A stretch of 64,000 nucleotides of DNA from Xanthomonas vesicatoria ATCC 35937 (GCF_001908725.1 NZ_CP018725.1:3348001-3412000), one strand, 5' to 3'. Shown: positions 30,264 through 40,428, numbered from the stretch's first letter. Numbers and translations: made by a program. Notes: a model not told the origin generated them from the sequence alone.

Positions 30264-30865
30264 GCAGGCGTGCGCGTGGGCTCGGCCTGTGGGGCTGGGG
30301 CTGGCGGTTATGCATGCTGGCGCTGATCTGGCTGGTGGCGGTGGCCGCCTGGATCGTCTGGGTGGGCGACCGCGATCAGGCCGCGCCCGCGGACGTGATC
30401 ATCGTGTTGGGGGCCGCCGCCTACGACGCGCGCCCGTCGCCCGTCTTCGAAGAGCGGATCCGGCATGCGCTGGATCTGTATGGGCAAGGCTATGCGCCGC
30501 GCTTGTTGTTCACTGGCGGCTTCGGCAATGGCGCGCGCTTTGCCGAGTCGCAGGTGGCACGGCGTTACGCGCTGCGCCATGGTGTGCCGCCGGAAGCGAT
30601 CGTGATCGAGACCAGTTCGCGCACCACCCGCCAGAATCTGCTGCAGGCGCGGGCGCTGATGGAGCGGCACGGCATGCACCGGGCGATCATCGTCAGCGAC
30701 CCGTTGCACATGGCGCGCGCGCTCCGGCTCTGCCAGGAGCTGGGAGTGGATGCGCTGGCGTCGTCCACGCCAAGCACGCGTTTTCGCAGCTTCCACACCA
30801 GCTGGCGCTTCCTGCTGCAGGAGGTCTATTTTTTCCACCGCGATCTGGTGGTGCAGGGCACCTGA
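30260..30865 (+). CDS. YdcF/DUF218-family membrane-anchored protein
   Basis: The 201-residue product starts at a GTG that overlaps the previous stop (GTGA). One N-terminal membrane segment (LCMLALIWLVAVAAWIVWV) is followed by a DUF218 domain: DVIIVLGAAAYDARPSP, the acidic EERIRHALDLY, LLFTGGFG, and SDPLHMARA. DUF218 proteins (YdcF, SanA, ElyC) are linked to envelope functions; YdcF binds S-adenosylmethionine. The precise role here is unknown. An ATG at 30311 would leave the membrane segment cut short and is unlikely. Confidence 0.82.
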   Translation: MSRRARGLGLWGWGWRLCMLALIWLVAVAAWIVWVGDRDQAAPADVIIVLGAAAYDARPSPVFEERIRHALDLYGQGYAPRLLFTGGFGNGARFAESQVARRYALRHGVPPEAIVIETSSRTTRQNLLQARALMERHGMHRAIIVSDPLHMARALRLCQELGVDALASSTPSTRFRSFHTSWRFLLQEVYFFHRDLVVQGT

Positions 30866-31106
30866 AGCCGCTGCGTGTCATCCGATGGCATCGCCTGGCG
30901 CTGCGAGGCGACGGAGACGTGTGAGGTGCTCGGGCACCTTGCGCGGACAGGTTGGTTTCGGGCCGCAGCGGTTTGGTCGTGCGCTGCACAACGGCGTGGT
31001 CGTTTCGAGGATGGGAAACGCATGCGATGGAGTGGACGCTAACCGCGTGCCGGCGCGCGCGCCAAACCCGCTCTATGATGCGGCTTTCCCAGCGGCAGGT
31101 ACGAGC

Positions 31107-31526
31107 ATGAGCGAGAGCAATCGGCAACGCGCCATCGGCCTGGTCCAGGCCTATTACGACGCCTTCAACCGCGGCGATTGGGATGCCATGCTGGCGTTCC
31201 TGGACGAGGATGTGGCGCATGACCTCAATCAGGGGGCGCGCGAGATCGGCCGCGCAGAGTTCGCGGCCTTTCTGCAGCGGATGAACGACAGCTACAGCGA
31301 GCAGCTGCGCGACATCGTGATCACCGCCAACGACGAGGGCACGCGCGTGGGTGCCGAATACGTGGTGCACGGGGTCTACCACACCACCGACGAAGGCCTG
31401 CCGGACGCCAACGGGCAGGCCTATGTGCTACCGGGTGGTGCGTTCTTCGATGTGCATAACGGCACCATCACCCGCGTCACCAACTACTACAACCTGCAGG
31501 AATGGATCGCGCAGGTATCGCGCTGA
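31107..31526 (+). CDS. SnoaL-like/ketosteroid isomerase-type protein
   Basis: The 139-residue protein has the NTF2-like layout: LVQAYYDAFNRGDWDAMLAF at the N-terminus, a helix, then a long curved sheet ending in ITRVTNYYNLQEWI. There is no signal peptide, unlike the other SnoaL-like protein of this window. Members act as small hydrolases, isomerases or ligand binders; the activity cannot be assigned. It stands alone after a 240-base gap. Confidence 0.8.
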   Translation: MSESNRQRAIGLVQAYYDAFNRGDWDAMLAFLDEDVAHDLNQGAREIGRAEFAAFLQRMNDSYSEQLRDIVITANDEGTRVGAEYVVHGVYHTTDEGLPDANGQAYVLPGGAFFDVHNGTITRVTNYYNLQEWIAQVSR

Positions 31527-31560
31527 GTGCATGGCTGGTCGGGCCGCCTATCGGCATGGG

Positions 31561-31600
31561 CGTCCATCGCATGCAGGAGCGTGGCTGCAGGCGATGGACG
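31561..31600. repeat. 40-base hairpin between convergent genes
   Basis: Outer arms CGTCCATCGC and GCGATGGACG are perfect; after one mismatch an inner TGCAG/CTGCA stem continues around an eight-base loop. It lies 35 bases after the SnoaL-like gene and may be a terminator without a T tract or a REP-like element. Confidence 0.5.
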
Positions 31601-31793
31601 CTCGACCGTGACGGGCCTGTATCGCTCGCCGGGTGCGCTCCAGTGCCCTGTAGTCACAGCAAGCCCGTGCATGGCCTGGTCGGCGACCATCGGCAGGGGC
31701 GGTCAGGCGGGTGTCCGAGTTTGTCTGCGCGCAATGACGCGTCCTCCGGAACGCCTGTCGCGCCTGGCGCGCTGCTACATGGGTGGTCGGGCG

Positions 31794-32699
31794 TTACAGC
31801 AGCACGATCCCGACCACCACCAGCACGAAGATGCTCCACTTCAGCACCTGGTACAGCGGGTTGTTGCGCTCTTTCAGCGCCTTGGCCTTCAGACGCGCCG
31901 CGTAGAAATAACGGAACACGCGGTTGATGCCGCCGGTCTTGTCGCCTTCCTGGTTGGGCGAGGCGCCGGCCGAAAGCAGGCTGCGGCCGACAAAGCGATT
32001 CAGTGCCGCCGCCCAGCGCCAGCGCATCGGGCGTTCGATATCGCAGAAGAGGATGATGCGGTCCTGGTCGGTGTCGTTGCGCGCGTGGTGGATATAGGTC
32101 TCGTCGAACATGGTCCACTCGCCGTCGCGCCAGCTATGGCGCTGGCCGTCGACGTCGATGAAGCAGCGGTCGTCGTTGGGCGTGGCCAGGCCCAGGTGCA
32201 GGCGCATGGACCCGGCAAACGGGTCGCGGTGCGGGCGTAGTTCGCTGCCCGGCGGCAACTCGGCAAACATCGCCGCCTTCACCGTGGGGATGGACTTGAG
32301 CAACGCAGTGGTCTGCGGGCACAGTTCGGCCGCCGACGGGTGCGCGGTGCCGTACCACTTCAGATAGAAACGCTTCCAGCCGCGGCGGAAAAACGAGTTG
32401 AAGCCGATATCGGTGTAGCCATCGGCAGCGCGGATCTTCTGCATCTGCTGCAACGCCACCGCTTCGTCGCGGATCACCGGCCAGTTGGCACGCAGCGGCG
32501 CAAGCTCCGGGAATTCCTTGCCCGGGTCGATGAACGGCGTGGTCGGCACGCGCGAGCACAGGTACATCAGCGTGTTGATCGGCGCCATGAAGGTGGAATG
32601 GTCGAGCAACTGCCGGCTGAGCCGGTGGCGCACGCGACCGCGGTAATGGATGTACAGCGCTGATGCGATGAACAGCGCGATGAGAAGCCACTTCAACAT
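31794..32699 (-). CDS. LpxO-like aspartyl/asparaginyl beta-hydroxylase
   Basis: The 301-residue protein begins with a membrane anchor (MLKWLLIALFIASALYI) and ends with another (KWSIFVLVVVGIVLL). Between them is an iron/2-oxoglutarate dioxygenase domain with ligands in PHRDPFAGSMRLHLGL and the final histidine of DETYIHHARN. This layout matches LpxO, which hydroxylates an acyl chain of lipid A at the inner membrane. Lipid A as the substrate is inferred from family resemblance. The start at 32699 was preferred because the anchor begins there. Confidence 0.82.
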   Translation of the reverse strand: MLKWLLIALFIASALYIHYRGRVRHRLSRQLLDHSTFMAPINTLMYLCSRVPTTPFIDPGKEFPELAPLRANWPVIRDEAVALQQMQKIRAADGYTDIGFNSFFRRGWKRFYLKWYGTAHPSAAELCPQTTALLKSIPTVKAAMFAELPPGSELRPHRDPFAGSMRLHLGLATPNDDRCFIDVDGQRHSWRDGEWTMFDETYIHHARNDTDQDRIILFCDIERPMRWRWAAALNRFVGRSLLSAGASPNQEGDKTGGINRVFRYFYAARLKAKALKERNNPLYQVLKWSIFVLVVVGIVLL

Positions 32700-32893
32700 G
32701 GGGGAAACCGTTTGGGGGCAGGGTCGCTGGGGGCGAAACCAGAAGCGGGTGCGCCGGGACAGGATCGCGGCGCTTTGTGAGTGAATTCTACCGGTAGTCA
32801 CTGGCACACCTGATGGCGCGGCATCGGTGCCGGCGCAATACTGTGTGTCACCGGCACCGGCGTGTTGCCGCCGCCGCTATGCACCGCCGTGCG

Positions 32894-33778
32894 TCAGTCG
32901 ATGCGGCGGCGGATCGGGATGGAGGACACCGGGACGCTGGCGACGTCCTGGCCGCGCTCGCGAATGGGCGCGCCCGGCGCCGGCGCCCAGGCGTGCGCGT
33001 AGATCACTTCCCAGGAGCTGGGCAGGGTGCCGTCCGGCCGCCGCAGCGGTTCGTAGGCGGCACTGGCAGCGGCAAAGCGGCCGCGTCCGGTCAGCGTGGC
33101 GCGGCGGTTGCTGAGCGCATTGGTGGCGCCCATCGCACGCAACTCGCGCATCAACGCGGGCAGGTCGTTGTAGGTGAGCGTAAACAGGTCGCGGTCCAGC
33201 ACCGGGTCGCGGAAGCCGGACATCAACAAGGCATCGCCGAATTGCGCGATCGGCGGGAAGCGGCTGACGTGCGGTGCGGTGTCGGCCTCGGCGAAAGCGT
33301 CGCGCAACTCGATCAGGGTCTCCGGCCCGAAGGTGGAGCACAGCAGCAGCCCGCCCGGCCGCAGCGCGCGCCGGAACCCGGCGAACACCGCCGGCAGGTC
33401 TTCCACCCACTGCAGGCACAGGTTGCTGAAGATCACATCCACGCTGCCATCGGCCACCGGCAGCGCGCGCGCATCGGCGCAGACCTGTGTAAACGGCTTC
33501 CACCAGCCCGCGGCCTTGCGCGCCTGACGCAGCATCGGCATGGCCTGGTCGAGGGCGATTACCTGCGCCTTGGGCCAGCGCTTCTTGATCGCGCCGCTGG
33601 CATGGCCGGGGCCGGCACCCACATCCAGAACCACCTTGGGTACCTGCTCGCCCAGGTAATCGAGCGACTCGAGCAGGCGCGTTTCCACCTCGCGTTGCAA
33701 CGCGGCGGCGGCGGCATAAGTGTTGGCGGCCCGCGCGAAGGCGCGGCGGACGTGGCGGGGATCGAAAGTGCTGTTCAT
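32894..33778 (-). CDS. bioC: Malonyl-ACP O-methyltransferase
   Basis: BioC methylates malonyl-ACP so that the fatty-acid machinery can build pimeloyl-ACP for biotin. The 294-residue protein shows the SAM-binding motif VVLDVGAGPGHASG, then IALDQAMPML, and the post-motif segment IFSNLCLQWVEDLP. It lies after the SDR gene on the same strand, about 60 bases away. BioH, which removes the methyl group, is encoded nearby. Confidence 0.92.
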   Translation of the reverse strand: MNSTFDPRHVRRAFARAANTYAAAAALQREVETRLLESLDYLGEQVPKVVLDVGAGPGHASGAIKKRWPKAQVIALDQAMPMLRQARKAAGWWKPFTQVCADARALPVADGSVDVIFSNLCLQWVEDLPAVFAGFRRALRPGGLLLCSTFGPETLIELRDAFAEADTAPHVSRFPPIAQFGDALLMSGFRDPVLDRDLFTLTYNDLPALMRELRAMGATNALSNRRATLTGRGRFAAASAAYEPLRRPDGTLPSSWEVIYAHAWAPAPGAPIRERGQDVASVPVSSIPIRRRID

Positions 33779-33841
33779 TGCGGCGCTATTGTCGCCCGTG
33801 GGCGCGGCGGAGGGAATCGATGCCGGCTGCGGGCTGACGCA

Positions 33842-34624
33842 CTAGAACGTGCCCGGATAACTGCCGCCATCGATCAACAGGTTTTGCCCGGTGATATAGC
33901 CGGCCTGCGCGCTGCAAAGGAGTGCGCAAGCCGCGCCGAACTCGTCGGGCTCGCCAAAGCGCCCGGCGGGAATGGACGCCTGCTTGCGCTTTGCGACCTC
34001 CCCGGCAGTGCTGCCTTGCTGCTGCGCGATCGCGGCGAAGTTGCCGCGCAGGCGGTCGGTGGCGAACTGCCCGGGCAACAGGTTATTGAGGGTGACGTTG
34101 TCGGCCACCGTGCTGCGCGCCAGCCCGGCAACGAAGCCGGTGAGGCCGGCACGCGCGCCGTTGGACAGGCCCAGGATGTCGATCGGCGCCTTCACCGCGC
34201 TGGAGGTGATGTTGACGATGCGGCCGAAGCGGCGCGCACGCATGGCATCGACGGTGGCACGGATCAGTTCGATCGGCGCCAGCATGTTGGCGTCCAGCGC
34301 GCGCAGCCAGTCCTCGCGCTCCCATTGCCGGAAATCGCCTGGCGGTGGGCCGCCTGCGTTATTGATCAGGATATCGACCTGCGGGCAGGCCGCGAGCGCG
34401 GCGGCGCGGCCTTCCGGGGTGGCGATATCGGCCACGACGCTGCGCACTTCCGCGGCGCCGGGCAGTGCGCGCACGGTGTCGGCGGCCTGATCCAGCGCTG
34501 CGCGGCCGCGCGCGGCGATCACTACGTTGACGCCTTCCTGCGCCAGGGCGCGGGCGCAGCCCAGGCCCAAGCCCTTGCTGGCGGCGCAGACCAATGCCCA
34601 GCGCCCGGTGATTCCCAGATCCAT
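33842..34624 (-). CDS. Divergent SDR-family oxidoreductase without YxxxK
   Basis: The 260-residue protein has an SDR fold with the glycine motif AASKGLGLG, the NNAGG segment after DILI, and a conserved end (DGGSYPGTF). At the position of the catalytic Tyr-x-x-x-Lys it reads SNGAR (ILGLSNGARAGLTGF), so both key residues are missing, although the upstream serine of NITSSAV is kept. This resembles the FabG-like subgroup known to lack a perfect catalytic tetrad. It lies between bioH (44 bases) and bioC (63 bases) on the same strand, so a link to biotin or acyl-ACP chemistry is possible. Confidence 0.85.
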   Translation of the reverse strand: MDLGITGRWALVCAASKGLGLGCARALAQEGVNVVIAARGRAALDQAADTVRALPGAAEVRSVVADIATPEGRAAALAACPQVDILINNAGGPPPGDFRQWEREDWLRALDANMLAPIELIRATVDAMRARRFGRIVNITSSAVKAPIDILGLSNGARAGLTGFVAGLARSTVADNVTLNNLLPGQFATDRLRGNFAAIAQQQGSTAGEVAKRKQASIPAGRFGEPDEFGAACALLCSAQAGYITGQNLLIDGGSYPGTF

Positions 34625-34668
34625 GCGATGCGTCCTCGATCAGCGAGGTCGCATGATCGGCGATCTGC

Positions 34669-35430
34669 TCACGGTACGGACGCAACGAAGCGTTGCAGCG
34701 CCTCGGCCACCTGATCGGCGTGACCGAGAAACGGCGCGTGACCGCCGCCGGCGATGGTGAGCGCCTGCGCGTGTGGCGCGAGCGCAGCGGCGGCGTGCAT
34801 GCCGGCGGCTGGCACCAGCCGGTCGCGTTGCCCGGCAATCCACAGGCTGGGGCGCGCCAGCTGCGGCAATGCGCGGCGCAGGTCGGTGCGTTCGAGCAGG
34901 GCCAAGCCTTGTTGCAGGGCATCGGCCGCCGGCTCGCCGCGTGCGCCGAGCGTTTCGCGCAGGCTGCGCAATTCGGCGCGCGCATGCGCCGAGCCCAACG
35001 TATCCAACGCCAGAAACCGCTCCAACGTGCCACGGTAATCGCGCGCCAAGTCTTGGCCGAATTGCACGAACACCTCGCGCTCGACCGCGTGGTCCCAATC
35101 GGCGCTCCGCACGAAGCGCGGCGTTGCCGCGATCATCGCCAGCCCGCGCACCTGCGGTTGGGTGGCGGCAGCATGCAGCGCAAACAGCCCACCCAGCGAC
35201 CAGCCGACCCACACCGCCGGCGGCGTGGCCGCGGCAATGGCGGCAACCACATCCGGCAAGGCCAACGGCGTGGTGTCGTCGCGACTGAAGCCGTGCCCGG
35301 GCAGATCGACCAGGTGGAGTTGGTAATGCGACGACAGCCGCTCCACCAGCGGTGCGAACACGCCGCCGTGCAACGCCCAACCGTGCAGAAGAACCAGCGC
35401 AGGCCCGTGGCCGATGACATCGATATGCAT
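34669..35430 (-). CDS. bioH: Pimeloyl-ACP methyl ester esterase
   Basis: BioH hydrolyses pimeloyl-ACP methyl ester, stopping chain growth and releasing pimeloyl-ACP to BioF. The 253-residue alpha/beta hydrolase starts with VLLHGWALHGGVF, keeps the nucleophile in VGWSLGGLFAL, and the histidine in GGGHAPFLGH. The start at 35430 begins the conserved MHIDVIGHGP. It is preceded by the DUF7079-like gene, 28 bases away. Confidence 0.93.
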   Translation of the reverse strand: MHIDVIGHGPALVLLHGWALHGGVFAPLVERLSSHYQLHLVDLPGHGFSRDDTTPLALPDVVAAIAAATPPAVWVGWSLGGLFALHAAATQPQVRGLAMIAATPRFVRSADWDHAVEREVFVQFGQDLARDYRGTLERFLALDTLGSAHARAELRSLRETLGARGEPAADALQQGLALLERTDLRRALPQLARPSLWIAGQRDRLVPAAGMHAAAALAPHAQALTIAGGGHAPFLGHADQVAEALQRFVASVP

Positions 35431-35458
35431 GCGTGGATTGTCGCCGATCGGCGCGCGC

Positions 35459-35842
35459 TCAGCGTGCAGAACGTGCGCGTTCTGCATCGATTGCAGGCGC
35501 CAGCGCCGCCCATTGCTGGCGCGCATATCCGCGCCAGCACCAACGATCCGGCCAGCGCCAGCGACGCGCGCGCTGCGCGGTGATCGCAGCGGCCAACCAG
35601 TGAGAATCGAAGCCGTCCCACACGCCGGCAACGCTGCGCAGATTGCCGATCAACACCGGGTGCACCTCGTGCAGCAGCATCGTGCGCAATTGCGGCAACG
35701 TAAACGGCGAGGCAGCCAGGATCTGGGCAATGCGCGCGTGCTCTCCATCGCACGCGCTGTCCAGATACAGCAGCGACAATGCCTCCCAGACGCGGCGTTG
35801 CGCCGGCGTGGCAGTTGGCGTGTCGGGCGCGGTCATTGCCAT
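35459..35842 (-). CDS. DUF7079-like conserved protein
   Basis: The 127-residue protein is hydrophilic, with segments VWEALSLLYLDSA, TMLLHEVHPVLIGNLRSVAGVWDGF and a tryptophan-rich C-terminal part (RRWRWPDRWCWRGY). I recognise it as a conserved hypothetical resembling DUF7079. Function is unknown. It lies directly before bioH on the same strand and is probably cotranscribed with it. The start may be at 35842 or two codons in. Confidence 0.7.
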   Translation of the reverse strand: MAMTAPDTPTATPAQRRVWEALSLLYLDSACDGEHARIAQILAASPFTLPQLRTMLLHEVHPVLIGNLRSVAGVWDGFDSHWLAAAITAQRARRWRWPDRWCWRGYARQQWAALAPAIDAERARSAR

Positions 35843-36150
35843 GTCAGCGGACGGGTGGGGGGTGACTGCCGGCGTGGATGCTGCGATATCGGCGCGGAGC
35901 TGCCGCTACCCGGGTAGCGGCGTTCGGGTTGAAGCGACGCCACAGCGGGTTGATCAGGAGTGCAGGCTTTAGTTGTCATGCAAATGACGGGTGGTACGGT
36001 GATGTGCAGTGCGTCCAATGCACGCTTTGGATGCAGTCGAAACGTGCGCGCCGACAGGGCGCGCCCATCGAGCATTCGCGTGAGACATCCTCCCTCCGGG
36101 TGCCTGTCGCCCTGCCCAGCGTTGCGCACGATCTTGCTGCCAGAAGCGCT
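35843..36150. other. Intergenic stretch bioF to the DUF7079-like gene
   Basis: About 310 bases hold no recognisable gene. A short hairpin GCTACCCGGGTAGC is centred near 35915. A promoter for the bioH group is likely here. Confidence 0.35.
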
Positions 36151-37356
36151 TTAAGCGGAGGCGCGCAGCGGTTGCCGGCTGACCACATCGCGCGCCTGCA
36201 CGATCGCCTCGATCAATGCCTGTACCTGCTGCGGCGTATGCAGCGCCGACAAGGTCACCCGCAGGCGCGCCTTGCCTTCGGGCACGGTGGGCGGGCGGAT
36301 CGCGCCGACCATGAAACCGGCCTGTTCGAGTGCGGCCGACATCGCCATCACCGTGGCTTCCTCGCCGCACAGCAGCGGCTGGATCGGCGTGTCGGAGGCC
36401 ATCAGTTCGAACCCATGCCGGCGCGCGCCATCGCGAAAGTTGCCGATCAATTCGACCAGGCGCGCACGTCGCCAATCGTCGCGCCGCGCCAACCGCACCG
36501 CGGCCAGGGTGGCGGCCACCTGCGCCGGCGGCAGGGCGGTGGTGTAGATGTACGGGCGCGCGGTTTCGGCCAGATGGCGGATCAGCGCTTCGTCGCCGAC
36601 CACGACCGCGCCGTAGCCGCCGAGCGCCTTGCCCAGGGTCACCAACTGCAGCGGCACTTCGGCAACGCCCAGGCCGGCGTCGGCCACGCAGCCGCGCCCT
36701 TGCGGGCCCAGCACGCCCACGCCGTGCGCATCGTCGACATAGAACAACGCGTCCTGCATGCGCGCCACCAGGCTCAAGGCGCGCAACGGCGCCACATCGC
36801 CATCCATGCTGAAAACGCCGTCGCTGGCCAGCATCGCCGCGCCCTCGGGGGCGCCCTTGAGCTGGCGCATCGCGCCTTCCACATCCAGATGCGGATAGCG
36901 TCGCAGCCGGCAGCCGGCCAGTCGCGTGGCGTCGAGCAGGCTGGCGTGGTTGAGCCGGTCCTGCACGCACACATCGTCTTCTTCGCTGAGCAAGGCCTGC
37001 TGCACGGCCAGGTTGGCGATGAAGCCGCTACTGAACAGCAGCGCCGACGGGTAGCCCAGCCACTCGGCGATGTCGCGCTCGAGCGTTTCGTGGGCGGTGT
37101 GGTGGCCGCAGATCAGATGCGAGGCAGTTGCGCCGGCGCCATCGCGCGCGGCGGCATCCTGCAATGCAGCGACCACTTCGAACTGTTGCGACAGGCCCAG
37201 GTAGTCGTTGGAACAGAAGCCGGTCAGCCAGCGGCCATCGATCTCCAGCCGTACGCCATCACGGCGGCCGACTTGGCGCCGCACCCGGACCCGTTCCTGG
37301 GCGACGCGCAACTTGCGCAGCGACGAAATCCGTTCGTGCAGATCGGGGCGAGCCAT
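36151..37356 (-). CDS. bioF: 8-amino-7-oxononanoate synthase
   Basis: BioF joins pimeloyl-ACP (or -CoA) with L-alanine using PLP. The 401-residue protein has the alpha-oxoamine synthase features: [10 protein letters not shown] near the N-terminus, [10 protein letters not shown], and the PLP lysine in [10 protein letters not shown]. The start at 37356 gives the expected length; an upstream in-frame ATG adds 17 non-conserved residues. It follows bioB on the same strand, 205 bases downstream of the bioB stop. Confidence 0.95.
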   Translation of the reverse strand: MARPDLHERISSLRKLRVAQERVRVRRQVGRRDGVRLEIDGRWLTGFCSNDYLGLSQQFEVVAALQDAAARDGAGATASHLICGHHTAHETLERDIAEWLGYPSALLFSSGFIANLAVQQALLSEEDDVCVQDRLNHASLLDATRLAGCRLRRYPHLDVEGAMRQLKGAPEGAAMLASDGVFSMDGDVAPLRALSLVARMQDALFYVDDAHGVGVLGPQGRGCVADAGLGVAEVPLQLVTLGKALGGYGAVVVGDEALIRHLAETARPYIYTTALPPAQVAATLAAVRLARRDDWRRARLVELIGNFRDGARRHGFELMASDTPIQPLLCGEEATVMAMSAALEQAGFMVGAIRPPTVPEGKARLRVTLSALHTPQQVQALIEAIVQARDVVSRQPLRASA

Positions 37357-37561
37357 GAGGGAGTTCGACAACGGAAGAGGGTCGCTAGCGTAGCCTGCCG
37401 CGGTCACCTCGCCCAGCCGGCACCGACGGCCGGTGGGAGCGAGGTGGCTTTGCGGTGCGCTCGGACTGCTGGCGAGGCCGGTTTACCGCTGCAGCGCGCC
37501 CTTCTCGACGTAGAAGGGTTGGACCGCAGTGCGGCTCATCCCGGAACGACGTCCGCCGTCA

Positions 37562-38596
37562 TCATGCTGCGTGTTCGCACGCCGCGCCGCAGGTGATGTC
37601 CGCATGCACCGTACCAGGGTGGTCGTGGTCGGCGGCGTCGACGGTGATCTGCATTGGGCGCAGGCCCAGTCGCTGGAACAAGGCCTGGTCGCGCTCGGTG
37701 TCCGGGTTGCCGGTGGTGAGCAGTTTCTCGCCGTAGAAAATGGAGTTGGCGCCGGCCAGGAAACACAGCGCCTGCAGCTCGTCGCTCATCGTTTCGCGCC
37801 CCGCGGACAGGCGCACCATCGACTTGGGCATGGTGATGCGGGCCACCGCGATCATGCGCACGAACTCGAACGGGTCCAACTGCTGGGTACCGTGCAGCGG
37901 CGTACCGGCGACCTGCACCAGCTGGTTGATCGGCACCGAGTCCGGGTGCGCAGGCAGGGTGGCCAGCGCCAACAGCAGGCCGATGCGGTGCTCGCGGGTT
38001 TCGCCCATGCCGACGATGCCGCCGCAGCAGGTCTTCAGGCCCACATCGCGCACGTGCTCCAGGGTATTCAGGCGGTCCTGGTACTGGCGGGTGTGGATGA
38101 TGGAATCGTAGTAGTCCGGCGCGGTGTCCAGATTGTGGTTGTAGTAGTCCAGCCCGGCGTCCTTGAGCGCGCGCGCCTGGCCCGCGTCGAGCATGCCCAG
38201 CGTGGCGCAGGTCTCAAGACCCATCGCCTTGACCTCGCGGATCATCGCCGCGACCTTGGGAATGTCGCGCTCCTTCGGCGAGCGCCACGCCGCGCCCATG
38301 CAGAAGCGCGAGGCGCCGGCGGCCTTGGCTTGGCGTGCCTTGGCGACGACTTCTTCGGTTTCCATCAGCTTTTGCGCGGTCACGCCGGTGTCGTAGCGCT
38401 GCGCCTGCGGGCAGTACGCACAATCCTCCGGACAGCCGCCGGTCTTGACCGACAACAGCGTCGACACCTGCACCTCGGCCGGATCGAAATGTGCGCGGTG
38501 CACGCTGGCTGCGTGATGCAGCAACTCGGGGAACGGCAGATCGAACAATGCCTGTAGCTCTTTGCGATCCCAGTCATGGCGTACGACAACAGACAT
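37562..38596 (-). CDS. bioB: Biotin synthase
   Basis: BioB inserts sulfur into dethiobiotin. The radical-SAM cluster motif CPEDCAYC is present in the 344-residue protein, followed by [12 protein letters not shown] and the second-cluster cysteines in ETCATLGML and [19 protein letters not shown] precedes the ATG at 38596. It is divergent from comF with a 43-base gap. bioD and bioA are not in this window. Confidence 0.97.
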   Translation of the reverse strand: MSVVVRHDWDRKELQALFDLPFPELLHHAASVHRAHFDPAEVQVSTLLSVKTGGCPEDCAYCPQAQRYDTGVTAQKLMETEEVVAKARQAKAAGASRFCMGAAWRSPKERDIPKVAAMIREVKAMGLETCATLGMLDAGQARALKDAGLDYYNHNLDTAPDYYDSIIHTRQYQDRLNTLEHVRDVGLKTCCGGIVGMGETREHRIGLLLALATLPAHPDSVPINQLVQVAGTPLHGTQQLDPFEFVRMIAVARITMPKSMVRLSAGRETMSDELQALCFLAGANSIFYGEKLLTTGNPDTERDQALFQRLGLRPMQITVDAADHDHPGTVHADITCGAACEHAA

Positions 38597-38639
38597 CGGA
38601 GTTTCCTGACAGTCAGCGGCTTGGAAGGCAGGCAGTCTG

Positions 38640-39371
38640 GTGAGCATGGAAGAGGCTGTCAACTTTGAAGAAGTGGGTTCGGTTTACAGGTGGCCGCAAC
38701 GGGTGTTGCGGCTGCTGTTGCCGAGTCTGTGCCTGGTCTGCGCGGAAGCGGGCATGTCCGATTGCGATCTATGCCCCTCGTGCCGTGCCGCATTGCCCGA
38801 GCACGGCCACGCCTGCCTGTGCTGCGCCACCCAGCTGTTCGCCTCCGATGGGGTGGCGCTATGCGGGCAATGCCTGCAGCAGACCCCGCCACTGCAGCGC
38901 GTGCATGCGTGCTTTACCTATCGCTGGCCGGTGGACGGGTTGCTGCGGCGCTTCAAGTTCCATCAGGACCTGGCAGCAGGGCGCCTGCTCAGCGAGTTGA
39001 TGGCCAGGCGCTGCGCTCGGTTGCCGCGGCCGCAGGCGTTGGTGCCGGTGAGCCTGCATCGGCAGCGCCTGCGCCAGCGCGGTTACGACCAGGCGCTTGA
39101 GCTAGCCAAGCCGCTGGGCCGCGCGCTGCGGTTGCCGTGCCTGCCATTGTTGCGTCGCACGCGTGCGACGGCGCCGCAATCGGAGCTGGATGCCGTGGAG
39201 CGCCAACGCAATCTGCGCGACGCCTTCATCGCACGCGGCGCCCTGCCCGCACATGTGGCGCTGGTGGATGACGTGATGACTACCGGTGCCACGCTGCACG
39301 CGGCAGCGCAGGCCTTGCGACGCGCGGGCGTGCAGCGGGTCGATGCGTGGGTGTGCGCGCGGGTGCCGTGA
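38640..39371 (+). CDS. comF: ComF-family phosphoribosyltransferase-like protein
   Basis: The 243-residue protein begins with a cysteine-rich zinc-finger-like region (CLVC, CDLCPSC, CLCC, CGQC) and ends with a phosphoribosyltransferase motif ([13 protein letters not shown]). This is the ComF/GntX family, tied to DNA uptake in naturally competent bacteria, with an unclear biochemical role. It starts at GTG 38640 or ATG 38646 and is divergent from bioB. Confidence 0.87.
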   Translation: MSMEEAVNFEEVGSVYRWPQRVLRLLLPSLCLVCAEAGMSDCDLCPSCRAALPEHGHACLCCATQLFASDGVALCGQCLQQTPPLQRVHACFTYRWPVDGLLRRFKFHQDLAAGRLLSELMARRCARLPRPQALVPVSLHRQRLRQRGYDQALELAKPLGRALRLPCLPLLRRTRATAPQSELDAVERQRNLRDAFIARGALPAHVALVDDVMTTGATLHAAAQALRRAGVQRVDAWVCARVP

Positions 39372-39522
39372 GGGTTGGTCGCTTGCGCGTTGTAGCTTTG
39401 CACCGTCAGGCTCCGCCCGCCCCCATTCCCGTCTGGGTGGACGTTTGAGCGCGGCCGGTCATCACGTTGCGATGCTATTGAAACCCGGGCTCAACCCGCG
39501 ACACGATTGCCCCATCTGCCCG

Positions 39523-40428
39523 TTAGCGCAGCGCCAACGCCGCGGCGATGCCGACGAAGATCGCCAGGCCTACCCAGTTGTTATGCAGGAAGGCCCGAAA
39601 GCAGGGGCCGCGTTCGCGGTGGCGGGCGATGCGGAATTCGTAGGCCACCAGCAGCGCTGCGATGCCCAGCCCAGTCCAGTAGGCGATGCTGAGACCGGCG
39701 CGCAAGCCCACCAGCACCAGGGCCGCGAACATCACGGCATACAGCACGCCTTGTGCGACCAGATCAAACTTGCCGAACAGGATGGCGGTGGATTTGCTTC
39801 CCATGCGGATGTCGTCGTCGCGGTCGACCATGGCGTACCAGGTGTCGTAGGCGGTTGCCCACAGGATATTGGCCGCGTACAACAGCCAGCCCAGCAACGG
39901 CACGCTGCCTTGTACCGCAGCAAAGCCCATCGGGATGCCCCAGCCGAAGGCCATGCCCAGGTAGACCTGCGGCAGGTGGGTGTGACGTTTCAAATAAGGG
40001 TAGCTCGCGGCCAGGAAGACGCCGGGCACACTCAGCGCCACGGTCAGCCAGTTGAGGCTGAGTACCAGCCCGAACGCCACCAGCATCAGCACCACGAACA
40101 CCCACAGCGCTTCGCGTCCGGACACCGCGCCGGTGGCCAGCGGGCGCGACTTGGTGCGTTCTACATGGGGGTCCAGCCAGCGGTCGGCGTAGTCGTTGAT
40201 CACGCAGCCGGCCGAGCGCGTCAACCAGACGCCGGCGGTGAACACGAACAACGTCCATAGCGGGGGCATGCCGTCCGCGGCCAGCCACAGCGCCCACCAG
40301 GTGGGCCAGAGCAGCAACAGGCTGCCGATCGGGCGATCGCCACGCACCAGCTTCCAATACTGCCCCAGCCGCTCGGACCACGTCAGCGCCGGCGCTGCGG
40401 GTGCCTGTTCCAAACCATGCTCGCTCAT
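39523..40428 (-). CDS. ubiA: 4-hydroxybenzoate octaprenyltransferase
   Basis: UbiA attaches the polyprenyl tail to 4-hydroxybenzoate in the inner membrane, the entry step to ubiquinone. The 301-residue protein has many hydrophobic helices and both aspartate-rich motifs: [20 protein letters not shown] and [12 protein letters not shown]. 4-Hydroxybenzoate is thus used by both PobA (breakdown) and UbiA (biosynthesis) in this window. The start at 40428 begins the conserved protein. Confidence 0.95.
   Translation of the reverse strand: MSEHGLEQAPAAPALTWSERLGQYWKLVRGDRPIGSLLLLWPTWWALWLAADGMPPLWTLFVFTAGVWLTRSAGCVINDYADRWLDPHVERTKSRPLATGAVSGREALWVFVVLMLVAFGLVLSLNWLTVALSVPGVFLAASYPYLKRHTHLPQVYLGMAFGWGIPMGFAAVQGSVPLLGWLLYAANILWATAYDTWYAMVDRDDDIRMGSKSTAILFGKFDLVAQGVLYAVMFAALVLVGLRAGLSIAYWTGLGIAALLVAYEFRIARHRERGPCFRAFLHNNWVGLAIFVGIAAALALR

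Noticed and set aside
35878..37596. Plus-strand frame opposite bioF
   Set aside because: Shadow of the bioF gene with no start context or motifs.
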